Assembly (NCBI RefSeq): GCF_900116205.1
Contig: NZ_FOZS01000002.1
Span: 124,001 to 188,000 of the forward strand
Length of the DNA: 64,000 bases
Direction of reading: 5' to 3'
DNA from: Halostagnicola kamekurae
Lineage (GTDB): Archaea; Halobacteriota; Halobacteria; Halobacteriales; Natrialbaceae
The notes below the pieces were generated by a model. That model did not search any database. It saw only the letters and a program-made list of their open reading frames with translations, and was not told the DNA's origin. Made by a program: the position numbers and the translations under genes. Positions 17,376 through 25,636 of this stretch are shown in pieces. Position 1 is the stretch's first letter, and each line of letters starts with the position of its first letter.

Positions 17376-18218
17376 ATGGACGCCGAGGAGGAGCTCACGG
17401 TCGGGATCGTCGCCCAGCGAAACAACGACCGAGCGCAGTCGCTGGCGACCCGATTGGTCGACGCGCTCGAGCGCGAGGGCGTCGCGGCGGTCGTCGACGA
17501 CGAGACGGGCGACGCGCTCGGGAAGCGCTGCGTTCCCGTCGAGCGCATGAACGAGTTCGATTTAGTCGTGAGCATCGGCGGCGACGGGACGTTCCTGTTC
17601 GTCGCCCGCGAGGCCGGTAACGCGCCGATCGTCGGCGTCAATCTCGGCGAGGTCGGCTTTCTCAACGCCGTCACCCCGGAGAACGCACTCGAGGCGGTGA
17701 CGTCGCTGATCGCCGAACGCCGCGCAACCGGCTCGATCGGCGGCCGAGCCGTAAAGCGACTCCGGGCGCGCGGCGAGGGCTGGACGCTCGAGCCGGCGCT
17801 CAACGAAGTGGTGGTCCACGGGCCGAAACGCGGGAGCGGGGGCGGCGCAACGATCGAGATCCTCGTCGACGGCCAGCGGTACGCCGAGAGCCATTCGGAC
17901 GGCGTCCTCGTCGCGACGCCGACCGGGTCGACCGCCTACAACTTGAGCGAAGGGGGCCCGCTGGTGCACCCCGCAGTCGACTCCCTTATCGTCACGCAGA
18001 TGGCCGCGACCGATCCGATGCCGCCGCTCGTGATCGATCACACGAGCGAACTCACGCTCGCCGTTCGCGACGCCGAGACGGCCTACGCGATCAGCGACGG
18101 CCGCAACAGACAGCGACTCGAGCCGCCAGCGTCGGTAACGGTGACCACCGCTGACGACCCCGTGACGCTCGCCGGGCCGCCGGTGAACTTCTTCGAGGCG
18201 CTCGAGAAACTCGAATGA
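17376..18218 (+). CDS. nadK: NAD kinase
   Basis: A 280-residue enzyme that phosphorylates NAD to NADP. GGDGT is at residues 68-72, and the NE-type segment LNEVVVHGPKRGSG lies near 145, followed by SDGVLVATPTGSTAYNLSEGGPLVHP with the GSTAYNLSAGGPxVHP signature. The N-terminal extension seen in some archaeal fusions is absent. The start is ATG 17376. It is a soluble monofunctional enzyme. Confidence 0.95.
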   Translation: MDAEEELTVGIVAQRNNDRAQSLATRLVDALEREGVAAVVDDETGDALGKRCVPVERMNEFDLVVSIGGDGTFLFVAREAGNAPIVGVNLGEVGFLNAVTPENALEAVTSLIAERRATGSIGGRAVKRLRARGEGWTLEPALNEVVVHGPKRGSGGGATIEILVDGQRYAESHSDGVLVATPTGSTAYNLSEGGPLVHPAVDSLIVTQMAATDPMPPLVIDHTSELTLAVRDAETAYAISDGRNRQRLEPPASVTVTTADDPVTLAGPPVNFFEALEKLE

Positions 18219-18266
18219 GATTCCGCCGGGCGGTGCGGGTGATTTCTCTGAACCGCTGAAAACGAG

Positions 18267-18893
18267 TTAGGACTGCTCGACGAGCCGTTGGAGGTGATCC
18301 GGCGGGAGCGCCCCGCTGGCCGCGGTCCCGTCAGCGACGAACGTCGGAACGCCCGTAATCCGCTGGCGGGAGGCGCGATCGAACGCGTCCTCGAGTTCGG
18401 TCCGGAGGCCGTCGTCCTCGGTCGCGGCCCTGATTTCTTCCGGTGGAAGGTCGACGCTCGTCGCGAGGTCCGCGAGAACGTCCGCATCGCCGATGTCGCG
18501 CCCGTCAGTCCAGAGCGCGTCGAAGACTGCCCGATCGAACGCCTCCCACCGCTCGGGATACTCGGTCTGGACGTACCACGAGGCCATCTGCGCCGGCAGC
18601 GAGTCGACCTCGGTCGCGAGTTCCTGTTCCATCTCGACGTCGTACTCCGCTTGCAGGCGCCTGACGTTCTGTCTCGCCTGCTCGAAGTAGTCGTCGTCCT
18701 TGCCGTCATCGGCCGAGTGATCGATCGACCCGTCGGGATTGCGCTTGTCCCGACGGAGGTCGAACGGATGCCACTCGAGTTCGAGCGGTTCCTCGCGGCG
18801 CTCGCGATACTGTTCGAGCGACGCCCGCCCGAGGTAACAAAACGGACAGACGTAGTCGGAGTAGACGGTCAACTGGTCCGCTGTCTCGCTCAT
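18267..18893 (-). CDS. DsbA/FrnE-type thioredoxin-fold oxidoreductase
   Basis: A 208-residue protein with CPFC at residues 16-19 just after the first strand (LTVYSDYVCPFCYLG). A helical insertion (FEQARQNVRRLQAEYDVEM...) and the cis-Pro region RITGVPTFVADG near residue 182 complete the fold. No signal peptide is present, so it is cytosolic. FrnE-like proteins of this class act as disulfide oxidoreductases or 2-hydroxychromene isomerase relatives. It is convergent with nadK. Confidence 0.87.
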   Translation of the reverse strand: MSETADQLTVYSDYVCPFCYLGRASLEQYRERREEPLELEWHPFDLRRDKRNPDGSIDHSADDGKDDDYFEQARQNVRRLQAEYDVEMEQELATEVDSLPAQMASWYVQTEYPERWEAFDRAVFDALWTDGRDIGDADVLADLATSVDLPPEEIRAATEDDGLRTELEDAFDRASRQRITGVPTFVADGTAASGALPPDHLQRLVEQS

Positions 18894-19022
18894 GGCCGTC
18901 CTAACGGACCGTCACGGAAAAGTCGATAGCTCCCGGAAACTCCGGTCACGGGTCGTCCTCGAGCGGGCAGATCGGAGATCGTCCGCGAACCAGTCACAAC
19001 GAATGCGGTGACGGAGACCGAG

Positions 19023-19820
19023 TCAGCTATCGTCGGCGTCGGACTCGCTCGTCCCGACGGCGTCGCCGGGCTCTGCGGTATCTTCGGATCCAGTCGACTC
19101 GCTCGGCTCGGCCGAGTCGGTCCCCGTCGTCGCCGGCAGGTTCGGGTCCCGCCACGGATTCCTGCCATAGGCCGGAAGTTCGTCCTCGAGTTGCTCCTCG
19201 AGGACTCGCCGAAGCCGGTTGAGGCTGGTCGTATCCAGACCGTGTTCGGCCGCGAGCCGTTCGAAGGTCGGTTCGTCGGTGATATCGTGAGCCCGGTACT
19301 GACCGAAGAGCTCCTCCATCCGGTCGGGCGATAGCGACGCCGCGTCGACGTCGTCCAGTCCGAAATACGCCTGTCGGTCGCGGTCGACGACGTGGCGGAT
19401 GACGACCAGTGCGACCGTCGGGATGGCTCGCTGGCTGCCGAACGCCGTCAGGTCGATCTCGTCCATCACGCCGAGCGCGAGGTCGCGCTGCCACGGCGTC
19501 ACCTCGAGTGCGTTACACAGCGCCTGGGTCGTCCGGAGGCGGTCGAGGCGGTGGGCGCGTTCGGCGTAGCCGGGCGTCGCGCCGTGTTGCTCGTCGTGCA
19601 GTCGGCGAACGCGATCCGAGAGCTCCGCCTCGGGTGATTCCGCGCGGCCGATGACAGTCGCACTCGGCGTCACGACGCCCCACTGGCGCACGGACGCGTC
19701 TCGCTGCAGCGCCGCTCGAGAGACCGATCCCGCACCTGCGCGGCTCTCGAGGCGGCGTCGCGGCGCGTGCTCTCCGGTCCCGGCTCGCTCGAGGCGCGTT
19801 CCGGCGTCACCGTCGTGCAT
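19023..19820 (-). CDS. Haloarchaeal 'RNA polymerase subunit epsilon'
   Basis: A 265-residue protein. The conserved core begins VRQWGVVTPSATVIGRAESPEAELSDRVRRLHDEQH near residue 45, then LDRLRTTQALCNALEVTPWQRDLALGVMDEIDLTAFGSQRAIPTVALVVIRHVVDRDRQ. The C-terminus is acidic and low-complexity. It matches a haloarchaeal protein that databases label DNA-directed RNA polymerase subunit epsilon. The VIxTP-like opening and the cyclin-like repeats also recall TFB-type folds, so the polymerase label is family convention, not proven. The N-terminal 40 residues are Arg-rich and variable. Confidence 0.8.
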   Translation of the reverse strand: MHDGDAGTRLERAGTGEHAPRRRLESRAGAGSVSRAALQRDASVRQWGVVTPSATVIGRAESPEAELSDRVRRLHDEQHGATPGYAERAHRLDRLRTTQALCNALEVTPWQRDLALGVMDEIDLTAFGSQRAIPTVALVVIRHVVDRDRQAYFGLDDVDAASLSPDRMEELFGQYRAHDITDEPTFERLAAEHGLDTTSLNRLRRVLEEQLEDELPAYGRNPWRDPNLPATTGTDSAEPSESTGSEDTAEPGDAVGTSESDADDS

Positions 19821-19970
19821 CTCGTTCGTGGCTCATACGTAGAGAGGGAAAAACCCTCGCTCGAATCGGCGAAGCTGTTACCGAAACTGCACGTGACACT
19901 GATAGCTTTAGACGGGCGACGGAGATGCGGAGTGCAACCGCTCGCGGACCGATATCGGCGAAAAGCTCCT

Positions 19971-20006
19971 CGTATCTTTACCTTGTGACGAGAAGCACTT
20001 AAAGGA
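19971..20006. repeat. 36-bp direct repeat, copy 1
   Basis: The sequence begins cgtatctttaccttgtgacg and ends gcacttaaagga. It is repeated at 20170 with one mismatch (cgtatcta for cgtatctt), 199 bases away. The cttaaag core resembles a haloarchaeal TATA box, so each copy may be a duplicated promoter or regulator site. It lies between the divergent RNAP epsilon and carboxymuconolactone decarboxylase genes. Confidence 0.75.
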
Positions 20007-20169
20007 TAACCGAGCGGCGAGTACGTTCCCCGCCCCCTTCGGAGTCTCGAGAAGGGAGGTGAGTTTCGAGGTACTCGAAACGATGTATTCACTCGAGGAT
20101 ATCGAGATCAAACACTGTGGCCGACTGCGAGAAAGTACTGGGATCGATCGCGAGAAGTGAACTGCCGTT
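20007..20169. ncRNA. Possible structured RNA between the 36-bp repeats
   Basis: This non-coding segment follows repeat copy 1. It contains a hairpin with arms cccttc and gaaggg (about 20035-20057) and another, ttcgag-gta-ctcgaa (about 20066-20081). If copy 1 is a promoter on the + strand, this segment would be its transcript. No family (RNase P, SRP RNA, 5S) matches. This is a weak inference from structure and position only. Confidence 0.25.
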
Positions 20170-20205
20170 CGTATCTATACCTTGTGACGAGAAGCACTTA
20201 AAGGA
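20170..20205. repeat. 36-bp direct repeat, copy 2
   Basis: This is the second copy of the repeat at 19971, beginning cgtatctataccttgtgacg and ending cacttaaagga. It lies about 107 bases before the ATG of the carboxymuconolactone decarboxylase-like gene, too far for a leaderless promoter of that gene. Confidence 0.75.
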
Positions 20206-20311
20206 ATCCGGGTCGGCTCCACGGTGTGGAACGCGTCGTTCTCGAGCCAAATTCGAGTCGGTCCGCATACTCGACCCGCGCGTATTTGTCCCGTGTCCGG
20301 CTTTACTCGGT

Positions 20312-20884
20312 ATGGCGCGACTCGATCCCGTCGACCCCGACGAGGTGCCGGCCGAGAAACGATCGCTGCTCGAGACCGCCTCGGACGCAGCCGGCAGCGA
20401 CGACCACTCGCTCTCGGGCGGACGACTGAACGTCTATCGAACGCTGGCACACAATCTCGCCCTCCTCGAGGGCTTTCGCGACTACCTCTCGACCCTTTGG
20501 CACCAGAGCGGGCTAACTCCACACGAGCGAGAGCTCGTCATCCTGACGACCGCGGCACGAACTGACTCGGCCTACGAGTGGCACCAACACGTCCGGATCG
20601 CTCTCGACGAAGGCGTCCCGGTCGAAGATATCCTCGCCGTCTCACGCGGTCGCCACGACGCACTCGAGGCGAATCACAGCGTTCTGGTCGAGTACGTCGA
20701 GCAGTTCGTCGAGGGGACCGTCGACGACACGACTCACGCACAGCTAACCGATCACTATTCCGACGAGGTCGTCCTCGGCATCGGCGCGCTCGCAGGCAAT
20801 TATCTCGGCCTCGCACGCGTCCTCGAGGCGCTCGAAGTCGAACCCGAGTCCCCGTTCGTCGGCTGGGACCTCGAGAACCTGTAG
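20312..20884 (+). CDS. Carboxymuconolactone decarboxylase-family protein
   Basis: A 190-residue all-helical protein starting MARLDPVDPDEVPAEKRSLL. The CMD/AhpD-like core is ALLEGFRDYLSTLWHQSGLTPHERELVILTTAARTDSAYEWHQHVRIALDEGVPVEDILAV, where E and HxxH in YEWHQHV are the usual conserved residues. The AhpD CxxC is absent, so a peroxidase-linked thiol role is unlikely. It may be a decarboxylase-like or gamma-carboxymuconolactone hydrolase relative. It is the last clearly core-type gene before the accessory region. Confidence 0.8.
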   Translation: MARLDPVDPDEVPAEKRSLLETASDAAGSDDHSLSGGRLNVYRTLAHNLALLEGFRDYLSTLWHQSGLTPHERELVILTTAARTDSAYEWHQHVRIALDEGVPVEDILAVSRGRHDALEANHSVLVEYVEQFVEGTVDDTTHAQLTDHYSDEVVLGIGALAGNYLGLARVLEALEVEPESPFVGWDLENL

Positions 20885-21328
20885 CCGGGTCGGCGTCGGT
20901 CAGGTGTGATGGCACCCCAGTCCCAACGTAATTTGGCACTACTGCTATACGTCTCGAGTCCCTCACGAAAAACACGGCAGGAAGCCACATCATCATTGCA
21001 GTGCTCGAATGCTTTCCTGCCGGCGTATCCCCATCTTCCGTGCGCTACTTCCCTCGAGCGACTGGTTCGTCTGAACGCTCTCGGGTCGATGGCTCGAGTG
21101 CTGTCGAAACTGACCAGTGACACCGAACGGCGGCTCTATGTCATCGGTATTGGGCCAGTACTCGAGTGCGCTCTTGACGAGTCATCTGTGAAGTACCTCG
21201 AGGACAAGCCCCCAGGCACTCTCACTGTATCTCTGTAGACGAACAGTCGGAATTGTCGTTCTCGGACCGCGTCTTCTGGCGACTCGAGGTTCACATTCGC
21301 GGCTCCCGGAATAGTTCGCCTCGAGAAG
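20885..21328. other. Intergenic region with no supported gene
   Basis: About 440 bases with mixed composition. A 110-codon forward frame at 20906-21238 starts MMAPQSQRNLALLLY but has no acidic bias and no recognisable motif. It may be the remains of a decayed gene. The right end carries the tRNA-Phe-like sequence listed separately. Confidence 0.4.
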
Positions 21329-21350
21329 TGCCGCTTCCTAGATTTGAACC
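21329..21350 (-). repeat. Diverged copy of the tRNA-Phe 3' end (old att site?)
   Basis: The sequence tgccgcttcctagatttgaacc matches the tRNA-Phe 3' end at 46559-46580 at 19 of 22 positions by hand count. It sits where core genes stop and accessory genes start. It is best read as the decayed left attachment site of an older island that once used the same tRNA. Chance similarity is possible because T-arms are conserved, but the acceptor part matches too. Confidence 0.5.
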
Positions 21351-21364
21351 TATTGTGTCCTGAC

Positions 21365-22132
21365 TCACTGGGTGACGGTCACCGTTCCAATCGACCTAGT
21401 GTGACCTCCCTTTGACGAACCGTCGACGGTGATTCTGCCCGCCAGTTCGTGCTCACCCGGTTCCTCGAAGGCGTAACTGAACTCGTACTCCGGGCCGCTA
21501 GCAACTTGACAGTCTGCGCCACTGTCAACCGTTCCGTCGCGAGTTTCTACCGCTTCGCCGTCGACCAGGAGTGCGGCAGTGAATGACGTCTCAGCACCGA
21601 ACGTTGCAATACTGAATACCACCGTGACGTCCTCGCCGACAGTCACTGTCTCAGGATCGAACTCAGGCCGCCAAACATCGATGTCTGGTGAATCCAGGTA
21701 GTGAGAAACGGTGAGTTTCTCCGAGGCGAGAATCTCCCCATCCGGGCCACGAATCCGTGCACGCTTGTCGCCTGAACTGGGAATCGTCCGTACTTGTCCC
21801 GGTCCCTCGCCGAAACCGACCGACCACCTACCGTTATTGGTTTCGAAGGCAACTTCCTCGATCGTTTCGTTCTCGTCGACGATCTCGAGGATTAGTTCCG
21901 CGTTGCAGTCCCCTGCTTGTCCCTCTACACTCCCTGACCTGATTTGACCGGTACCACACCCGTATTCCACGGATACGGACGCTCGGGTGATCTCAACAGC
22001 ATCACAAGAATGAGTTGTAGTCGATGATGAGGAGTCACTCGAATCTTGAGATTGTGACGAGTTCGAGATACAGCCAGCAGAAAGCAGTAGGGCCGAGCCT
22101 GTAAACGTCGTGAGGAAAGCGCGCCTTCTCAT
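21365..22132 (-). CDS. Tat-exported lipoprotein, beta-rich
   Basis: A 255-residue protein starting MRRRAFLTTFTGSALLLSAGC. Twin arginines and the lipobox SAGC predict Tat export and a lipid anchor on the outer face of the membrane. A Ser/Thr-rich linker follows (SNSSQSQDSSDSSSS). The rest holds Ig-like strands, including PETVTVGEDVTVVFSIATFG and FEEPGEHELAGRITVDG. There are paired cysteines (SCDAVEI, YGCGTG, GDCNAEL, ADCQV). Function unknown; it may be a cell-surface binding protein. Confidence 0.75.
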   Translation of the reverse strand: MRRRAFLTTFTGSALLLSAGCISNSSQSQDSSDSSSSTTTHSCDAVEITRASVSVEYGCGTGQIRSGSVEGQAGDCNAELILEIVDENETIEEVAFETNNGRWSVGFGEGPGQVRTIPSSGDKRARIRGPDGEILASEKLTVSHYLDSPDIDVWRPEFDPETVTVGEDVTVVFSIATFGAETSFTAALLVDGEAVETRDGTVDSGADCQVASGPEYEFSYAFEEPGEHELAGRITVDGSSKGGHTRSIGTVTVTQ

Positions 22133-22135
22133 CAA

Positions 22136-22615
22136 AAACCTAACCCGTTTATTTCCACATAAGCTTTTTGCCGACGCGGTTCAGAAGCGTTAGCGTACCG
22201 CGGCGAGCGAAGTGAGGTGCGATTTCATTCGACGCGACCGATGGGAGTGTCGAGGTGTTTTTACCTGATTTTCCCGACCGAGAGATTCCCGCAGCGAACG
22301 TAGCGATCGAGAACCCATCGAAAAGGGATGCCACCCCCCCGGCTTGTGAACTACGCCCGAGAACCTGCTCGCTTCGCTCGCCGTATTGTTCGTTACAAAA
22401 ATGCCGCCTCTCGGCACGGCATCTTCGAAAGGATGGAACGAGAGAATTAACACTACAGCGGTGGGCGGCAGCTGCTCTGCTGTTCAGAAGATACCCATGA
22501 GTCCAGCTACCGTTAAGGATCAGACAGACGCCCATAAGCAAGATTAGAAGTTGACGCGAGCCAACGACCTCTGCTACTTTAGTCATAGCTGGTTAGCCAA
22601 CACAGTACGGGAGAT
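22136..22615. other. Gap with tRNA-like/hairpin debris, no clear gene
   Basis: About 480 bases. The stretch gaactacgcccgagaacctg followed by ctcgcttcgctcg (22349-22383) closely resembles the hairpin-flanked tRNA-end scar next to tRNA-Val at 47491. A short frame on the minus strand starting at 22586 (MTKVAEVVGSRQLLILLMGV) encodes one hydrophobic helix and then loses coding character; it could be the head of a broken membrane-protein gene. Nothing else is supported. Confidence 0.4.
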
Positions 22616-23506
22616 CTACTCACCCGGTGTTGGACTGGAGGCACCATTTCTTTTGATCGTCTTTCCCGAATCGTAATCATTCATCCAATACCGGTATGCG
22701 AGCGTCACGCCGAGGTAGATACAGGTAGTGCCGATCCAGAAGGCGATGAGCGCATTCCCCGACCAGTTCGTCCACTCAACCACAATTGGCCAAGTGTTGC
22801 CGAAGCCGTGCAACAGCGCAACGAAGTAGACGTTGTGAGTCAATTCGTAGAAGACCCCAAAAAGAACCGCGGTGAGGGTGGGAGCAAGCGCTGCACTGAC
22901 GACTCCGCCGAGTGACCTCCCGGCAACTATCGCTGAGGGGGTGTGCATCGCGCCGAACGCGATGGTCGTCGCACCGATCCCGAGAGCAATGTGCAACCGA
23001 GTGTCGTCGCCGAGCAAGGCGATCATCTTCGACTGGAAGTGCCCCCGGAACGCGACTTCCTCGACGAGTCCGATGACGAGGAAGTTGAGCAGAATGAATA
23101 CCAACCACGTCGCCGGCAGGGGCCCATACTGCTGGATTGCGGGGTGTTCGTCGGGGAGATGCCAGATCATACTTACAGCCCAGTCATTCCCGGTAGCGAC
23201 GGCAAGTCCGATTCCAAGCACATTCATCGCCACCCAGATCCCGCTAAACGCAGCGAGTGCGGTGAAGAGATGCCGGCGTGAGAGACCTAATGCGGTAAAT
23301 CGAGTCCCGTCAATCTGTAGGAGTATCCAGACGCATCCGAGGATCACAGCGAATTTGCCGAGGTCAGTCGCCAACGTAGCCCACGCCGACAGATTAGTAA
23401 CCGCCGAATTCAGTGGGACCCAGATCGCAGTCACGAGGGCGAACGCCACAGCGAATCCGACCACTGTCCGCCACCCACCCTGAAACGCGAGCCTGTTCTC
23501 GGTCAT
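22616..23506 (-). CDS. CPBP-family intramembrane metalloprotease
   Basis: A 296-residue protein with about eight membrane segments. Motif 1, VEEVAFRGHF near residue 168, has the paired Glu and the Arg. Motif 2 is the AFGAMHTPSA region, and LLHGFGNTW near the end supplies the third conserved His. These are the zinc and catalytic residues of CAAX-prenyl-protease/bacteriocin-processing (CPBP, Abi) proteins. Its start overlaps the stop of the P450 gene by 4 bases, so the two are translationally coupled. The substrate is unknown. Confidence 0.87.
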   Translation of the reverse strand: MTENRLAFQGGWRTVVGFAVAFALVTAIWVPLNSAVTNLSAWATLATDLGKFAVILGCVWILLQIDGTRFTALGLSRRHLFTALAAFSGIWVAMNVLGIGLAVATGNDWAVSMIWHLPDEHPAIQQYGPLPATWLVFILLNFLVIGLVEEVAFRGHFQSKMIALLGDDTRLHIALGIGATTIAFGAMHTPSAIVAGRSLGGVVSAALAPTLTAVLFGVFYELTHNVYFVALLHGFGNTWPIVVEWTNWSGNALIAFWIGTTCIYLGVTLAYRYWMNDYDSGKTIKRNGASSPTPGE

Positions 23507-24852
23507 TGGACTACTTCCTCGGTGTCGTCACGTTCGTGGAGTTCAATCTCGATTGGCTCACCGGGCTTAAGGTTTGTACTGGCGACCAGGTCGGGATTCG
23601 GCTTCGAGGCGAGTTCGAACGTATACTCGCTGAGAATCGTTGCGAGAACGGTCTTCATTTCCATACGCGCGAATCGCATGCCGATGCAGTGCCGAGGGCC
23701 ACCACCGAATGGGAAATGCGCGTACTCCGGGTGATCGGTGTCGCCCGCGAACCGATCCGGACAGAACGCCTTTGGATCGTCCCACCACGCTGGGTCACGG
23801 TGGACAGCCCACTGCGGCAAGACGAGGGTCGTACCTTCTGGAATGTGGTACCCCTCCAGTTCCACGTCCCTCGTCGCTTCACGGAAGAACATATACACTG
23901 GCGGGTAGAGGCGCAGTGCCTCGTCGATGACTCGTTCAGTCTGTTCGAGTTCCGGGAGGTCCTCGGCGGCCACCGCTTCACCACAGACGGTGTCGATTTC
24001 TTCTCGGAGGGCAGCTTGCTCCTCTGGGTGCTGGGCAAGACAGAGTAACGTGTACGTCAGTCCGAGCGCCGTCGTCTCGTGTCCGGCAAAGAGGAACGTG
24101 ACCATATTGTCACGGAGTTCTTCCTGTGTCAGTTCGCTCGCTTCGAGGAACCCCACGAGGATTGATAGCAGATCATCACCGCGGTTCTCGGGCGGGTGCT
24201 GACGACGCTGTTGAGCCAGTTCATCAACAAAGGTCTGGAGGTCGTCGAGTTTCCGTCTGTATCGTCGATTCGTTGGTGTCGGAAGGCGGTCCGGGAGGAA
24301 GGACCAGAACCGGCTCGTATCGAACCGGGCGAGGATTGCGTCCGATGCCTCCGAGACAACCGGGTTCTCGGTCACGTCAACACCGAACAGCGTCCGGCCA
24401 AGCACGTCCATCGTCGTCTTGGTCATCCAGTGGTTCACGTCAACAACCATCCCGTCACGCCACTGTTCAACCGTCTCTTCCGCAGTGGTACGCATTTCGG
24501 GGACGTACGTGTTCAACCTGTTCCGGTAGAAGGCTGGTTGAACCTGTGTCCGTTGGTTCTGCCACTGTTCGCCACCAGTCACGAACAGTCCTTCGCCCAT
24601 TGCGTCGGCGAGGTTTCGCGTCAACACCTCGCCTTTCTCGAATGCGTCGTGATCGTCGAGGAGCACCTGCTGGACGGCATCAGGATGGGCAATCATGCAC
24701 GCGTCCGTCCCAAACACTTCGTAACTTGCGACGCGACCGTGCTCGTCGCGTAGCTCTTCGAAAAACGCGAAGATGTCTCTGCTCAGATCGACGGTGTTGC
24801 CGATAACTGGGAGTCCACGCGGACCGGGTGGGTAGGTCACATCCGAGCTCAT
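23503..24852 (-). CDS. Cytochrome P450
   Basis: A 449-residue soluble P450. The proline-rich start is PPGPRGLPVIGN. The I-helix motif is FAGHETTALGL, with acid-Thr proton relay and an extra Thr. The K-helix ExxR is in IDEALRLYPPVY, and the heme-binding loop FPFGGGPRHCIGMRFA places the thiolate Cys at 389. It resembles CYP102/CYP4-like fatty-acid or terpenoid hydroxylases, but the substrate is not predictable. No ferredoxin or reductase gene is adjacent. First gene of a two-gene operon with the CPBP protease. Confidence 0.95.
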   Translation of the reverse strand: MSSDVTYPPGPRGLPVIGNTVDLSRDIFAFFEELRDEHGRVASYEVFGTDACMIAHPDAVQQVLLDDHDAFEKGEVLTRNLADAMGEGLFVTGGEQWQNQRTQVQPAFYRNRLNTYVPEMRTTAEETVEQWRDGMVVDVNHWMTKTTMDVLGRTLFGVDVTENPVVSEASDAILARFDTSRFWSFLPDRLPTPTNRRYRRKLDDLQTFVDELAQQRRQHPPENRGDDLLSILVGFLEASELTQEELRDNMVTFLFAGHETTALGLTYTLLCLAQHPEEQAALREEIDTVCGEAVAAEDLPELEQTERVIDEALRLYPPVYMFFREATRDVELEGYHIPEGTTLVLPQWAVHRDPAWWDDPKAFCPDRFAGDTDHPEYAHFPFGGGPRHCIGMRFARMEMKTVLATILSEYTFELASKPNPDLVASTNLKPGEPIEIELHERDDTEEVVQ

Positions 24853-24938
24853 ATGAACTCATTTTCGACACTCGGACTCCGGTGTTCTGTCGGACAGGTC
24901 CACCCCTTTTTACTATCTCTGAACGACAGTCCCTGCCA

Positions 24939-25619
24939 ATGCGATACCTCCAGTTACAGATTCGCTTCCCGCCCGAGGCGCGACACCCGATGCACCAGTT
25001 TCTCGTCGAACAAGACTCGATTCAACGAGCGCACCTACGGCACTGGAACTTCTCGAATCCCGAGTATGTCACCACCTTGCTCCACGTCGTCGGAAACATT
25101 GAGAAGGGACATAAGGAGTACCTCGTGGCTCTCGATGGCGTCGAAACCATCCAAGAGTACGACGTGACGCCAGTCAATGACCGCAGTTTCTACGTCTACA
25201 TTCGAGAGTCTGCACATGGGTTCGCCAGTCGCCTACGTGCTCTCCTCACCGATACTGAACTGCTCATCGTTCCACCAATCGAATACGGCACCGATGGTGA
25301 GATGCTCTTCGAGATCGCTGGCGAACAAGAGGCCCTCCAGGGGTTGGTCGCAAATCTCCCCGAACATCTCTCTGTGTCGGTCAACCGCCTCGGGGAATAC
25401 GACGCGTACAGGGAGTCACAAGTCACAGCGTTGACCGACCGACAAGAAGAGGTGCTTGACGTTGCACGGGACCTCGGGTACTACGAAATCCCGCGCCAAG
25501 CGAGCGTTCGAGAAGTTGCCGATGAGGTAGGTTGTTCGAAAAGTACCGCCGCAGACCATCTGCGAAAAGCAGAGGCGCGGCTTGTATCGCTCTACGAAGA
25601 TCGTTCAACTACGAAATGA
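24939..25619 (+). CDS. Bat-type HTH regulator (HTH_10)
   Basis: A 226-residue regulator starting MRYLQLQIRFPPEARHPMHQ. The N-terminal ~150 residues form the usual bacterio-opsin-activator sensing domain of alternating strands. The C-terminal HTH_10 reads LTDRQEEVLDVARDLGYYEIPRQASVREVADEVGCSKSTAADHLRKAEARLV. It diverges from the P450 gene over an 86-base gap holding both promoters, which makes that operon its likeliest target. In-frame codons upstream of 24939 lie inside the divergent promoter and are rejected. Confidence 0.85.
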   Translation: MRYLQLQIRFPPEARHPMHQFLVEQDSIQRAHLRHWNFSNPEYVTTLLHVVGNIEKGHKEYLVALDGVETIQEYDVTPVNDRSFYVYIRESAHGFASRLRALLTDTELLIVPPIEYGTDGEMLFEIAGEQEALQGLVANLPEHLSVSVNRLGEYDAYRESQVTALTDRQEEVLDVARDLGYYEIPRQASVREVADEVGCSKSTAADHLRKAEARLVSLYEDRSTTK

Positions 25620-25636
25620 TGCAGGGTAATTCGGTG

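Noticed and set aside
20007-20169. RNase P RNA, SRP RNA or 5S rRNA
   Set aside because: The conserved motifs of those RNAs were not found. Only two simple hairpins are present.
20906-21238. 110-codon forward frame after the carboxymuconolactone decarboxylase-like gene
   Set aside because: No acidic bias, no motif, and weak initiation context. It may be a decayed gene but cannot be supported.
22396-22416. A further tRNA-Phe 3' end copy (atgccgcctctcgg)
   Set aside because: The match stops after 14 bases and the sequence is explained by a local palindrome tgccg-cctct-cggca.
22149-22586. 145-codon minus-strand frame with a hydrophobic start
   Set aside because: Only the first 30 residues resemble a protein. 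The rest reads through hairpin and tRNA-like sequence.
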